NCBI RefSeq assembly: GCF_005877885.1
Contig: NZ_VCHY01000005.1
Coordinates: 186,001 to 250,000, forward strand
DNA from: Labilibacter sediminis
Lineage (GTDB): Bacteria > Bacteroidota > Bacteroidia > Bacteroidales > Marinilabiliaceae
Direction: 5' to 3'
Length of the DNA stretch: 64,000 nucleotides
A program made the position numbers and the translations under genes. Below the pieces are notes generated by a model. It worked only from the letters and a program-made list of their open reading frames with translations. It was not told the origin of the DNA and ran no database searches. Shown here piece by piece: positions 16,990-26,798 of the stretch. The first letter of the stretch is position 1. Each line of letters opens with the position of its first letter.

Positions 16990-17508
16990 TCAGCCATTAT
17001 TCACCAACTGATAAAATGCCTCATCAACATATTCACGTCCTTGCTTGCGCCATTGTTTGCGTACACCCGAACACTCAAAACCTTTTGCTTCAAAAAGATT
17101 TATACTCCTTTTATTAGAGATTATGATTGAACTATATAACTGATGTATTCCTAAATTATTAAAACAATAATCGATAAACAGTTGGAGACCTGCTGATGCA
17201 CACCCCTTTCCTTCAAACTCTTTTTTTACCATAATTCCAACTCCTGCACGACTATGATAAGGATCAAAATCGAATAAATCAATCATGCCAACCAACTGGG
17301 GATTTTCTTCCTCTGTTTCTATCATTAATCGAAGCTCTTTGGATTGATAGATATCCAAATTCATGGTTTTGATATATTGCTTTAACTGGTGTTTTGAAAA
17401 TGGAGTAAGCGTTTCGGATACCACCCACAGCTCCATATCATTTTCCCACTGATAAAGAATATCAATATCTTCCGGCTCAACTGCCCTCAAAGCAACATTA
17501 TTTTTCAA
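16990..17508 (-). CDS. GNAT family N-acetyltransferase
   Basis: 172 aa, a RimJ/RimL-like GNAT. VALRAVEPEDIDILYQWENDMELW opens the fold, with VGIMVKKEFEGKGCASAGLQ as the acetyl-CoA binding loop and FNNLGIHQLYSSIIISNKRSINLFEAKGF as the C-terminal motif. The acceptor (protein N-terminus, amine or small molecule) cannot be told. The start overlaps the end of the PorE-like gene upstream by 11 bp, so it is probably translated from that mRNA, although a functional link is not evident. Confidence 0.88.
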   Translation of the reverse strand: MKNNVALRAVEPEDIDILYQWENDMELWVVSETLTPFSKHQLKQYIKTMNLDIYQSKELRLMIETEEENPQLVGMIDLFDFDPYHSRAGVGIMVKKEFEGKGCASAGLQLFIDYCFNNLGIHQLYSSIIISNKRSINLFEAKGFECSGVRKQWRKQGREYVDEAFYQLVNNG

Positions 17509-19399
17509 CTTTATCCTCCACTTTCAATTTATCAAGCTGCCAAAAATACCTCACAAACGGATCATCGTAACCTGTATTTTTAATCACCTCTTGTTTTGCT
17601 TTAACAGCTTCCTTAAAAGAATTAAACTGTCCAAAAACATATCTAAAATTGCCATCCTTACACTCATATACCTTTATCAGACTTTCATCCAACTTAAATC
17701 GGTCATAAGCCTCAATATCCCTTTTGAGTGTTAAAAACTGAACTGTATATTTCCCAACAGGTTTTTCCATTTCTTTTTCTTCAACAACCTTTGGCAAGGA
17801 TGCAATTAAAATATCACCCATACTTACGCTTTGTTGCTTATTTAAATAGGTCATTTCACGTGTAATAGAAATCACCGTATCTTTTTGCTCACATCCTTCA
17901 CCCTTTATACTTACATCATAATCTTTATCTGCTTCCAATATCATCACATATTTGCCGGTAGCAGGATGTGGTTTATACTCTCCTAAAAGTTCGTTACTGC
18001 CCTTTTCTTTAACCAATACTCTAACATCTTCCCAGCCTAAATCCGAGACATTTTGAAGCTTCCCTTTGATCACTGCCAGCCTGTCAGTTACCGGTTCCTC
18101 ATACTCTATTAAATATAAATCTGATCCTCCGTAATTATGGTCAAATCTCGAAGATGCCATATAAGCTCTATTTCTTGCTGCTGTTGGCACAAAAAAGAAA
18201 TCATCATCCGGAGTATTGATAGGATAGCCCATATTAACAGGTTCATTCCAGCTACTATCCGCATTCATCTGACAATAAAAAATATCAAATTTCCCCATGG
18301 AATTATGCCCTTCCGAACTAAAATATAAAGTTTTTCCGTCCGGGTGAATCATCGGTGTTTCTTCATCATATTCTGAATTAATACCAGATCCGAGATTTTT
18401 AGGCGTACCCCATCTTCCATCAGGTAATTTACGAACCATGTAAATATCTAAACCTCCATAACCGCCTTTACGGTCACTTGTAAAAAACAAGATAGATTTA
18501 TCCGGATTAATGGAGGCATGTGTTTCATTGTATCGACTGTTTATCCCTTCGGGAAGTTTAAAAGGCTCACTCCAGTTTTCTCCATCAAATTCACTAACAA
18601 ATAAGTTTTGTCCATCAAAATCACTCCGCAAAATATAAAGTTCCGTTCCATCTGCCGAAAGGCATACTCCTGACTCATGACTATCTCTGTCTACAATAGA
18701 TTTCAAGATGTCAGCATCATTCCATTTTTCATCTATAAAATCTGAGAAAAATATTTTTTCTGAAAACTGGCCATCAGCCATTCTTTCAGAATAGGAAGAT
18801 ATACGGCGCGAAGTAAATAGTAATAGTGACTCATCTGCGCTTACCAACGGACTATGATCATCATATTTTGAGTTAACCTCAGCTCCTAAATTATGAACCT
18901 CTAATTTCACCGGGTTCTTCATTAACTCAATCCCGTTTCTGGAAGTTTCTATCTGGCGATTTATCTCATCTTTTAAATCCACCTGTCTTTCATCAATAAA
19001 ACCTAAAATCTTTTCATAAACCACAATGGCTTCCCGATACTGATACAATAGCTGATTACATTTTGCCATGGACAAATGTAGATCAATTCCAAAATCTGTA
19101 TTGTAGGCCTCTTCTTCCAGAAGCTTAATTGCCTTATTAAAATAAATCGATGCTGAATCCGGTCCGTCAGTTGTATTCATGTAACAATAACCCAGGTTAT
19201 ACATTACATTAATATTTTCCGGTTCATCGTCTGCCACCCTCTTCAATAAACCTATTGCCTGGTTATAATCTCCATCATCTGCTAAAGCTATAGCACTATT
19301 GTATAATTTAACGTTCTTACTCTCTGTTTGCCCAAAGATGGTTGTATTTATAAAAAATAAAACAAGGCAAGTTATTGACAGGCTAGTTTTACGAATCAT
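17498..19399 (-). CDS. TPR-PD40-CRD protein with C-terminal SPOR domain (PorE-like)
   Basis: 633 aa. Signal peptide (1-23), TPR repeats (about 27-165; NVMYNLGYCYMNTTDGPDSA), then WD40-like PD40 beta-propeller repeats (about 180-430; LFFTSDRKGGYGGLDIYMVR, TLYFSSEGHNSMGKFDIFY). A carboxypeptidase-regulatory-like beta-sandwich (about 440-530; TGKYVMILEADKDYDVSIKG) and a C-terminal SPOR domain (about 560-633; GKYTVQFLTLKRDIEAYDRF) follow. The T9SS protein PorE has TPR-PD40-CRD-OmpA_C; here SPOR takes the place of OmpA_C, and both bind peptidoglycan. The protein is therefore a candidate periplasmic anchor for the T9SS or gliding machinery. The paralogue at 19621-21210 lacks this end. The GNAT gene overlaps its 3' end. 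Confidence 0.85.
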   Translation of the reverse strand: MIRKTSLSITCLVLFFINTTIFGQTESKNVKLYNSAIALADDGDYNQAIGLLKRVADDEPENINVMYNLGYCYMNTTDGPDSASIYFNKAIKLLEEEAYNTDFGIDLHLSMAKCNQLLYQYREAIVVYEKILGFIDERQVDLKDEINRQIETSRNGIELMKNPVKLEVHNLGAEVNSKYDDHSPLVSADESLLLFTSRRISSYSERMADGQFSEKIFFSDFIDEKWNDADILKSIVDRDSHESGVCLSADGTELYILRSDFDGQNLFVSEFDGENWSEPFKLPEGINSRYNETHASINPDKSILFFTSDRKGGYGGLDIYMVRKLPDGRWGTPKNLGSGINSEYDEETPMIHPDGKTLYFSSEGHNSMGKFDIFYCQMNADSSWNEPVNMGYPINTPDDDFFFVPTAARNRAYMASSRFDHNYGGSDLYLIEYEEPVTDRLAVIKGKLQNVSDLGWEDVRVLVKEKGSNELLGEYKPHPATGKYVMILEADKDYDVSIKGEGCEQKDTVISITREMTYLNKQQSVSMGDILIASLPKVVEEKEMEKPVGKYTVQFLTLKRDIEAYDRFKLDESLIKVYECKDGNFRYVFGQFNSFKEAVKAKQEVIKNTGYDDPFVRYFWQLDKLKVEDKVEK

Positions 19400-19620
19400 T
19401 GGTTTATTGTTTTATTGGATTTTAAATCGAAGGTACAAAATAGGATAATAATGTTCAAAAAGCCCTCACCCCCTTAAATTATTTTACTGACTACCTTCAT
19501 AAAATGACCAACAAACCCTATTACAAGGCTAATAAATATTAACAATCTCAGTTTAGGCGCTTTTCCTGAGTCTATTGAAAATAATTACAGAATCAACGCA
19601 TCTTTCCAAAAGTTCCAACA

Positions 19621-21210
19621 TCACTTATTATCCTTTTGTAAAACAATTGGATCTAAGTAAAATGTATAACCCTTGCGTGCAAAAGCATTTCCTGCAGGTA
19701 CTGTAAAAGTGGTGATTACTGTTTTGTGGTTTTCATCGTTGATTTCCATCTTATATGTTTGATCCTCGGGTAAGATGAAGATATATTTCCCATTTGAAGG
19801 TGACGGTTTATAAACGCCTTCTTGATCTCCGCTGGCAGTATTGGTTATGGTAACTCTTGCTCCAATAGCAGGATCTCCTTCTTCGGTAAACAAAAAGCCG
19901 CCTACAACGGTAAGTGCATTAGGGTGATCTTCTGCAAATTCTATTAAATAAATATCAGTTCCGCCAAATCCCTCATCCCTTCTGGAAGCATAATACACCC
20001 TCTGCTCATCGATTGTTGGTGCATAAAACAAATCATCAAAAGGTGTATTGACGGGATAACCAATGTTTTCAACATTACCCCAGGTACCATCTTCCTGCAA
20101 CCCGGCTTTAAAAATATCGAAACCTCCAATGGACATATGCCCTTCCGAACTAAAGTACAAGGTATTTTTAGTAGGATGAATATATGGACTTTCCTCATCA
20201 AAGGAAGTATTTACCTCAGGTCCTAAATTCTGTACTTTACCCCACTCTCCATTGGGAAGTTGCTTTACCTTATAAATATCTTTCCCTCCATATCCTCCAT
20301 TTCTGTCACTACTAAAAAATAAGGTTTTCCCATCCATTGAAAAGCTCGCATGTGTTTCATTGGCCAATGTATTAATGGGTGCTGGCAATTTTTCAAGCTC
20401 TCCCCACTTATCATTCTTTAATTTGCTGGTATAAATATTACCCACCGAGCCATCATTCTGATAAATCAACAATGTTGCTCCATCCGGAGAAATACCAATT
20501 GTTGCATTATTAGCTCCTGAGTTTAAATCAATAGCTCTGGAAGTAATCCATCTGCCTTCACGCCATAATGAATAGTATACATTCTCTTCTCTAAACTCTG
20601 CTTTATTTTGGAAAGATGCTTCTGTTTCCCGATTAGATGTATACAACAACAGGTCTTCATCTAAATTAATGACCGGACTGTGTTCATCATATTCTGTATT
20701 AATAAGTGGCCCCAGGTTACTGATTTTAAATTCGAGCGGATTCTTCTTTAACTCTATAGCATTTAAGCTAAACTGCATCTCTAGATCAATTCGTTCAAGC
20801 GTTTCACTTCTTTTTAAAGGCATTTGTTTTTTCAAATCTTCAAACACCTCTAAAGCCTTTTCGAACTCATAATTAAGATGATATGCCTGCCCCAGGTAGA
20901 AGCGAGCTTCAATGGCTTCAATACTTTTTTTATCTTCTATAGGATATTTTTTAACAACCTCATCTAATAACGCAATACTCTCTTTAACCCTGTTCTCTGA
21001 AAAAAGAAAACACTCAGCCGCCTTAAACTGTATAAAAGTATCATCTGAATATTTTTCAAGTAAGTCATCATATATACCGGCTGCTTCAACATAGTTTTGA
21101 ACGGTTAAAAAACCATCTGCTTTTGCAACTTCTTTTTTATATTCCTTAAGCTGTGCATGAATAATTGTAGTCAGCATTAAGGTAATGATGAGTAGATATA
21201 TTTTTCTCAT
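19621..21210 (-). CDS. TPR-PD40-CRD protein, PorE-like paralogue without peptidoglycan-binding domain
   Basis: 529 aa from the ATG at 21210 (MRKIYLLIITLMLTTIIHAQ, a clean signal peptide); an ATG six codons upstream is less likely. TPR repeats (about 20-150), PD40 propeller repeats (about 165-420; LFFSSDRNGGYGGKDIYKVK, TLYFSSEGHMSIGGFDIFK) and a C-terminal carboxypeptidase-regulatory-like beta domain (about 430-525; NGKYIFILPEDQTYKMEIND) match the neighbour domain for domain, so the two arose by tandem duplication. It ends without an OmpA_C or SPOR domain. The 220-bp gap between the two shows no terminator. It may act with the SPOR-bearing copy. Confidence 0.85.
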   Translation of the reverse strand: MRKIYLLIITLMLTTIIHAQLKEYKKEVAKADGFLTVQNYVEAAGIYDDLLEKYSDDTFIQFKAAECFLFSENRVKESIALLDEVVKKYPIEDKKSIEAIEARFYLGQAYHLNYEFEKALEVFEDLKKQMPLKRSETLERIDLEMQFSLNAIELKKNPLEFKISNLGPLINTEYDEHSPVINLDEDLLLYTSNRETEASFQNKAEFREENVYYSLWREGRWITSRAIDLNSGANNATIGISPDGATLLIYQNDGSVGNIYTSKLKNDKWGELEKLPAPINTLANETHASFSMDGKTLFFSSDRNGGYGGKDIYKVKQLPNGEWGKVQNLGPEVNTSFDEESPYIHPTKNTLYFSSEGHMSIGGFDIFKAGLQEDGTWGNVENIGYPVNTPFDDLFYAPTIDEQRVYYASRRDEGFGGTDIYLIEFAEDHPNALTVVGGFLFTEEGDPAIGARVTITNTASGDQEGVYKPSPSNGKYIFILPEDQTYKMEINDENHKTVITTFTVPAGNAFARKGYTFYLDPIVLQKDNK

Positions 21211-21347
21211 AAGGCTATCATTACGCAATTTATTACATTGTATCTATTAAGCGAGCAATGTTTTTACGACACTGACCTCATAGTAACACAACAACTTCTC
21301 ATAAAAATAGAGAATTGTTTTTATTATACAATGCTTTTAATCAAAGC

Positions 21348-22499
21348 TTAAAAGCCGATAACCCCTCCTTTTACAAATTTATCGTCACTACCTATAATTA
21401 ACCTATGCTCTTCGTTACAAAAACGATATTTAAAATTCTGCTTATACTTATCCATGTACTCAATCATCTGCTTATAGCTCATTCTGCCTTCTACAAACAA
21501 TATAATACCATTTAAATCATCGCTCAAACTTTCAACTACTTGAACTTTATTATTTTCGGATAAAGCTTTTAATATTCCAACAGAAGGTAAATGATCCTGT
21601 AGTATTATCAGCGTTTCATCACCCGAAACGGATGTATTCTTCCCCGAGGCATAAACATGCTTAATCAAATAGCTTGTCTTGGCCATAAAAACACCCAAAT
21701 AAATAAATACACTCAATAACCATCCATAAACTTTACTGTAATGTTTATGAGCAAACTGAATCATCGCTTTGTAAAAACGGTTTATATATTTGCTGTTTTT
21801 GGTTGTGCTTTCTCCTTTAAAATGGATAATGGCCGAATCGGCAAAATAATAGTTTTTAAAATTGCTTTTGATTATTCGGTAAGATAAATCAATATCCTCT
21901 CCATACATAAAAAAACCTTCATCGAGCAGACCCACCTTATCGAGTACCGACTTTCTGAAACACATAAATGCACCGGCTAAAACTTCAACTGAATTGTTCT
22001 TGTGTGGACTTAAGTATCCCTTATGGTATTCGCTAAATAATCTTGAGGTTGGAAAAAAAGAAGACAAGCCACTCATCTTCGCAAAGGAGGTCCATGGTGA
22101 TGGAATTCCTCTTTTAGATTCAGGTAAAAACAATCCTGAGCCATCCAGCATTTTTATTCCCAGGCCTCCTGCATTTTCGGTTTGGTTCATAAAAGAGATG
22201 ACCTTAACAAAGGTATCTTCAGCCACAATGGTATCCGGATTAAGCAGAAGAATATATTTTCCTTGTGATTGATGAATCGCCTGATTATTGGCTATGGAAA
22301 AACCCGGGTTGTTTTTATTGGCAATAAGGTTAACGGAAGGAAATTCCTCTGCCACCATCTTTACCGAATGATCCGAAGAATTATTGTCAACAACAAAAAC
22401 CTCTGCATTAATTGACTTACAGGCTGCCTCAACCGATTTTAAACATAATCTTAAAAAATCGACAGCATTATAACTAACAACTATAATCGAAAGATCCAA
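21348..22499 (-). CDS. Family 2 glycosyltransferase (rhamnosyltransferase-like)
   Basis: 383 aa. GT-A fold: MDLSIIVVSYNAVDFLRLCL, then VFVVDNNSSDHSVKMV, KYILLLNPDTIVAEDTF (metal-binding acidic motif), GAFMCFRKSVLDKVGLLDEGFFMYGEDIDLSYR with the catalytic acidic cluster, and a membrane-near hydrophobic helix about residues 255-275. The last ~100 residues form a separate unassigned region (TLIILQDHLPSVGILKALSE). Such enzymes transfer sugars during O-antigen or exopolysaccharide synthesis. It lies 11 bp downstream of the small HAD gene, but no other polysaccharide genes are near. Confidence 0.88.
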   Translation of the reverse strand: MDLSIIVVSYNAVDFLRLCLKSVEAACKSINAEVFVVDNNSSDHSVKMVAEEFPSVNLIANKNNPGFSIANNQAIHQSQGKYILLLNPDTIVAEDTFVKVISFMNQTENAGGLGIKMLDGSGLFLPESKRGIPSPWTSFAKMSGLSSFFPTSRLFSEYHKGYLSPHKNNSVEVLAGAFMCFRKSVLDKVGLLDEGFFMYGEDIDLSYRIIKSNFKNYYFADSAIIHFKGESTTKNSKYINRFYKAMIQFAHKHYSKVYGWLLSVFIYLGVFMAKTSYLIKHVYASGKNTSVSGDETLIILQDHLPSVGILKALSENNKVQVVESLSDDLNGIILFVEGRMSYKQMIEYMDKYKQNFKYRFCNEEHRLIIGSDDKFVKGGVIGF

Positions 22500-22510
22500 A
22501 GCAACTTATT

Positions 22511-22945
22511 CTATTGGTTACAAAATATTGATTTGATTATATTACAGAAGCTGTTTCGTTTTGATCGTTCCAACCTTAGCCTCATTTTTTCTGCTTCTTT
22601 ATCGTTACCGAGATTTAACTCCTGCCATATTTCGCCCCAACCATAAAAACCGCCAACATTTCTATCATCAATAAACAAATCTGCATTAACCTTACGACTA
22701 ACCTCATCTGCATTAAAAACCTCCTCTGGATAGCTCTTATTTACAGCATAAAACTCAACACCTTTTTTTCGGCAATATTCAACAGCTTCATCCAACTCCT
22801 TGCCCGATCTGTAAGTCCATAAAATAAGTAAGTGCCCAGCTTTCTGCATAGCATTAAGGGTTTCAAACGCAAATAACATATCCTTACCTATTGCCGGATA
22901 TTTGTGTTTTACTATAGTACCGTCAAAATCAACTGCTATTGTCAT
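22511..22945 (-). CDS. Small HAD-type hydrolase (BT0820-like)
   Basis: 144 aa. HAD motif I is IAVDFDGTIVKHKYP, motif II LLILWTYRSGKEL, and FIDDRNVGGF supplies the acidic motif IV. It is a cap-less phosphatase of the Bacteroidota-specific group that includes B. thetaiotaomicron BT0820. Substrate unknown; some members are described as putative polynucleotide-kinase-like phosphatases. It sits 11 bp upstream of the glycosyltransferase gene and 30 bp downstream of the small membrane protein, so the four genes recR to glycosyltransferase may share a transcript. Confidence 0.85.
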   Translation of the reverse strand: MTIAVDFDGTIVKHKYPAIGKDMLFAFETLNAMQKAGHLLILWTYRSGKELDEAVEYCRKKGVEFYAVNKSYPEEVFNADEVSRKVNADLFIDDRNVGGFYGWGEIWQELNLGNDKEAEKMRLRLERSKRNSFCNIIKSIFCNQ

Positions 22946-22975
22946 AGTGATATTGTAATAATTTGGTCTTTGTTT

Positions 22976-23449
22976 TTACGATAATATTTGGTTTTCTTCC
23001 TCTTCACTCAATTCTAAATCGCCACATATTCTTTGTTTGGTTGGCGCATGAATAATGAACAACACAAAAACAACACCAAACATATACAAGAAAGATTTAT
23101 CTGCAGCAACCAAATATCCTATAACAGCCAACAAACCAATGGCCTCAAGCATGGCAATACGAACAATAAATGCGGTTTGAAACATGGCCACTTTCTTACT
23201 TAAAGGTAAATCTGAATTAATATGTTTTACCTTTTTATGAAAGAAAATATGACTTACCGGTATCCCAACCAACAGTGCAATAATAACCATTGACTTTATA
23301 AAACCCTGATCGTCTGCTCCAAAAACAGGAATTGCTCCTGATTTATAAATAAATACCAAAGAGAAAATTAATGCTGCCGACATTGAAATTAGTATGGCCA
23401 GATAAATAATATTTAAGGTTTTAATCTGCTTTTTAATACTTGAATCCAT
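22976..23449 (-). CDS. Four-helix integral membrane protein of unknown function
   Basis: 157 aa with four hydrophobic segments (about 12-32, 48-66, 88-110, 118-134) and short charged ends. FHKKVKHINSDLPLSKKVAMFQTAFIVR forms the only long loop. I recognise no catalytic motif. Similar small four-TM proteins are common beside recR in Bacteroidota, where they stay unnamed. It starts 52 bp downstream of recR on the same strand and is probably co-transcribed with it. Confidence 0.7.
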   Translation of the reverse strand: MDSSIKKQIKTLNIIYLAILISMSAALIFSLVFIYKSGAIPVFGADDQGFIKSMVIIALLVGIPVSHIFFHKKVKHINSDLPLSKKVAMFQTAFIVRIAMLEAIGLLAVIGYLVAADKSFLYMFGVVFVLFIIHAPTKQRICGDLELSEEEENQILS

Positions 23450-23501
23450 TATATATTTTTTTTATTCTTTTATTCTAATTTTCACCCTTCACAAAGAATC
23501 A

Positions 23502-24122
23502 CTACAAAGTATTTTCAAAAGGCAAACGATTCACAAGAGAACGCCCCAGTGTAACCTCATCTGTATATTCCAGTTCATCACCAATTGAAACGCCTCTTGC
23601 CAAAGTGGTTATCTTTACATTTGGTTTATTGAATTTTCGATACAAATAAAAATTCGTGGTATCACCCTCCATGGTGGTTGGTAAAGCAAAAATCAGCTCC
23701 TTCACTTCTCCCGCTTCCACCTTTTCCTGTAATGGCTTCACCGTAATATCATCCGGTCCGATTCCGTCCATTGGAGATATGATACCTCCCAAAACATGAT
23801 AAATTCCAAAGTACTGTTGTGTGTTTTCAATGGCCATCACATCTTTGATGTTTTCAACCACGCAAACCACTGAATGATCTCTCTTAGGACTGGAACAAAT
23901 ATCACAAATATCTGTATCCGAAATATTATAACATGATTTACAATAAACAATATCTTCACTTAATCTGCGCAAGGATTCTGCAAACCGAAACACATCACTT
24001 TTTTCCTGCTTGAGTAGATACAACACCAACCTCAGCGCAGATTTACGCCCAACTCCCGGAAGCTGAGAAAACTCCTTAACAGCATTCTCCAGCACTTGCG
24101 ATGGATAACTCTCTGAATTCAT
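23502..24122 (-). CDS. recR: Recombination protein RecR
   Basis: 206 aa, the usual RecR length. N-terminal HhH-type [21 protein letters not shown]4 zinc finger ([16 protein letters not shown]), Toprim domain starting [14 protein letters not shown] and the C-terminal Walker-B-like [20 protein letters not shown]. RecR works with RecO (and RecF) to load RecA on gapped DNA. The start ATG at 24122 is followed by the family-typical start. A TAACTTTG box lies 21 bp upstream. Confidence 0.96.
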   Translation of the reverse strand: MNSESYPSQVLENAVKEFSQLPGVGRKSALRLVLYLLKQEKSDVFRFAESLRRLSEDIVYCKSCYNISDTDICDICSSPKRDHSVVCVVENIKDVMAIENTQQYFGIYHVLGGIISPMDGIGPDDITVKPLQEKVEAGEVKELIFALPTTMEGDTTNFYLYRKFNKPNVKITTLARGVSIGDELEYTDEVTLGRSLVNRLPFENTL

Positions 24123-24143
24123 TCATTAAATATTTAATGCGTT

Positions 24144-24151
24144 CAAAGTTA
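24144..24151 (-). promoter_or_regulatory. Putative -7 box (TAACTTTG) of recR
   Basis: An exact TAnnTTTG match on the minus strand, 21 bp upstream of the recR ATG. No -33 TTTG at a suitable distance. Confidence 0.35.
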
Positions 24152-24294
24152 AAAAAAATATCAAGCTTTAACTTGGAATAGATGTAGTACAAACCTATTT
24201 TTACCAGCAAAACAATTCTCATTAAATTTTACTCGCAATAAAAGATAACGAAGAGATTTAGTTTCTCTTTTTCATATCGTTCAACATACCACAT

Positions 24295-25752
24295 ATGACT
24301 CCACTACACACCGGATTACTCGTTGCTCTATACTTCATCATTTTAATGATTATTTCCTATGTCACCGGAAAAAAATCAGACAACAAAAACTTCTTCCTGG
24401 GAAACCGTCAATCACCTTGGTATATTGTTTCCATTGGAATGATTGGAGCCAGTTTATCCGGAGTCACTTTTATTTCTGTTCCGGGCTGGGTAAACAATAC
24501 ACAATTTACCTACTTACAAATGGTTGGCGGCTATTTTATAGGTTACCTTGTGATTGCTCATATATTGTTACCTGTATACTATCGTCTTAATTTAACTTCA
24601 ATATACAGTTACCTGGAACAACGATTTGGCAAGTGGAGCTATAAAACCGGAGCCTGGTTGTTTCTTATTTCCAGAACCATTGGAGCATCAGCCCGACTTT
24701 ATTTAATGGCCAATGTATTGCAAATTAGTTTATTTAATGCATTAGACATCCCTTTTGCCATAACAGTGATTATCACCATTGCGCTCATCTGGCTCTATAC
24801 TTTTAGAGGTGGAATTAAAACCATTATTTGGACAGATACTCTTCAGACCGTGTTTATGCTGACCTCTGTAATCATTACCATTGTTTACATCGCCAAATCA
24901 ATGGATTTAAGTGCTGGTGGAGTCATTGAACTTATTAATAAAAGCGAATTATCAAGAGTATTTGTTTTTGATGACCTGAGCTCAAAACAACATTTTATCA
25001 AACAGTTTTTTACAGGTGCTTTTATCACTATTGTAATGACCGGTCTTGATCAGGATATGATGCAGAAGAATTTATCTTGCAAAAACCTAAAAGAAGCACA
25101 AAAAAATATGAAATGGTATGGATTTGCTTTTATTCCTACCAATGTCCTTTTTCTATCGTTAGGCGTTTTATTATACACATTTGCCAACCAACAAGGCATC
25201 TCTTTACCTGAAAGATCGGACGATTTATTCCCTATGATTGTAAATAGCGGAGCTCTGCCAGCTGTTGTAGGAGTATTTTTTATTATCGGTTTGGTAGCTG
25301 CAGCATATAGTAGTGCTGATTCGGCACTAACATCTTTAACAACATCATTTACTGTAGACATTCTGGGGTACTCACACGAGGACAAAACCCTTTCGAAACA
25401 CACCAGAATATTAGTTCACCTTGCATTCTCTGTTATTTTGGCAATGGTAATTTTAATGTTTAGGGTATTTAAGGCTGACAGCATTATCAGCACCATATTT
25501 ATTTTGGCCGGCTACACATACGGTCCTCTGTTAGGAATGTATGCATTTGGTTTATTTACTAAATTAAAAGCTCAGGATAAATGGATTCCCGCCGTAGCTA
25601 TTATTGCTCCTATATTAACCGGAATAATGGATCTTTACTCTAAAGATTGGTTTGGCTTTCAGCTGGGGTACGAAAAATTGATGTTAAATGGACTTTTAAC
25701 TTTCTTAGGTCTGTTAATATCCTCCAAGACTCAAATTAAAAACCTGAATTAA
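24295..25752 (+). CDS. Sodium:solute symporter (SSS family)
   Basis: 485 aa with about thirteen membrane helices. The SSS core is shown by SIGMIGASLSGVTFISVPGW (sodium-site helix 1), FGKWSYKTGAWLFLISRTIGAS, TFRGGIKTIIWTDTLQTVFM, TGLDQDMMQKNLSCKNLKEA and AAAYSSADSALTSLTTSFTVDILG. These transporters use the Na+ gradient to bring in sugars, amino acids, nucleosides or sialic acid; the substrate is not readable. It fits a sodium-driven physiology with Nqr and NhaC in the same window. Its stop codon overlaps the convergent channel gene by 4 bp. Confidence 0.92.
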   Translation: MTPLHTGLLVALYFIILMIISYVTGKKSDNKNFFLGNRQSPWYIVSIGMIGASLSGVTFISVPGWVNNTQFTYLQMVGGYFIGYLVIAHILLPVYYRLNLTSIYSYLEQRFGKWSYKTGAWLFLISRTIGASARLYLMANVLQISLFNALDIPFAITVIITIALIWLYTFRGGIKTIIWTDTLQTVFMLTSVIITIVYIAKSMDLSAGGVIELINKSELSRVFVFDDLSSKQHFIKQFFTGAFITIVMTGLDQDMMQKNLSCKNLKEAQKNMKWYGFAFIPTNVLFLSLGVLLYTFANQQGISLPERSDDLFPMIVNSGALPAVVGVFFIIGLVAAAYSSADSALTSLTTSFTVDILGYSHEDKTLSKHTRILVHLAFSVILAMVILMFRVFKADSIISTIFILAGYTYGPLLGMYAFGLFTKLKAQDKWIPAVAIIAPILTGIMDLYSKDWFGFQLGYEKLMLNGLLTFLGLLISSKTQIKNLN

Positions 25753-26774
25753 TAACCTTCTTGTACGCCAAAATACTGTTCCAGCTTATCCTTATCATTT
25801 CCTCTTGAAATGACAATAACATAGTTGTCTTCATCAATGATATGGTTATCTTCCGGATCTTTTATCAATAGATCGTTAACAACCAATCCTATTAATATCA
25901 CGTTTAATTCCTTTTTCATTTGAATAAATGAATCGAAATAGGATTTGCCCAAAAAAGGATTATCTGCAATCACTTTAAACTGTTGAATATCCTGATCATC
26001 GTCGATAACACTTGTAGAAATAAGATCGGAAGTATATTCTGCTACATGCGGCTCAAACAAATAACTGGCTACCATTCTTGAAGCAACTTCATGACGGGCC
26101 ACAACATGGTTTACGCCGGTATTTTCGAGTGTCTCTTTAAGCTCAGGATTGGAACAATTGATTACGATATTTAAATTGGGGTAAGCCTTTTGTAGGTTTA
26201 AAACAAACACCAAAGTTTCTGTATCCTCTTTAAAATTAACAAACACCGATTTACTTTGATGTATATTCACTTTATCGTATGCCGACATATTTTTATAATC
26301 GGCAAACAAGACAAAGCTATTGTCGTTTTCGTATAGATCATTAAACAAGTCTAAGTCGTTTTTAGAATTGGTCACCAAGGCTATTTTATGACCTGCATTG
26401 TATATTTGATCTGCTACCTGGCGGGCAAATTCATTCCAACCAATAATCACGTAATGGTTTTCAAACTTAGTTCCAAAGAATCCATTTTTTTTCTTTTCCA
26501 TATATGTATTGATTCTATATGTTATTTCTCCAATAAAATACCCTAAAATACCTAAGCTTCCTAAAATGATAAATAAGCCCAATAACTTACCTGGCAAGGT
26601 TATGGGGTAAAAATCACCATACCCAACAGTAGTTAAGGTTACAACTGCATACCACAATGCATCCGAAGCTGATCTAATATTGGCACTGGGATCTGATTTT
26701 TCGATGATCGAAATCAAATAAATCAAGACCAGGTAGACAATGACACCTCCGGTAAATAACTTTTTATTTTTCAT
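25749..26774 (-). CDS. Two-TM potassium channel with RCK/TrkA-N domain
   Basis: 341 aa. Two membrane helices (about 7-24 and 66-84) flank a pore loop with the K+ selectivity filter TVGYGD (49-54). A Rossmann-type RCK/TrkA_N domain follows (about 105-225; NHYVIIGWNEFARQVADQI) and then a TrkA_C-like domain (about 245-335). It is an MthK-like ligand-gated channel subunit and should form a tetramer in the inner membrane; RCK domains bind Ca2+, nucleotides or other ligands. It lies 24 bp downstream of speD in the polyamine/Psp cluster, which suggests the channel serves the envelope-stress or polyamine response. The filter and RCK glycine motif are intact. Confidence 0.92.
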   Translation of the reverse strand: MKNKKLFTGGVIVYLVLIYLISIIEKSDPSANIRSASDALWYAVVTLTTVGYGDFYPITLPGKLLGLFIILGSLGILGYFIGEITYRINTYMEKKKNGFFGTKFENHYVIIGWNEFARQVADQIYNAGHKIALVTNSKNDLDLFNDLYENDNSFVLFADYKNMSAYDKVNIHQSKSVFVNFKEDTETLVFVLNLQKAYPNLNIVINCSNPELKETLENTGVNHVVARHEVASRMVASYLFEPHVAEYTSDLISTSVIDDDQDIQQFKVIADNPFLGKSYFDSFIQMKKELNVILIGLVVNDLLIKDPEDNHIIDEDNYVIVISRGNDKDKLEQYFGVQEGY

Positions 26775-26798
26775 TTAACTGACTTAAATCCTTAGATA

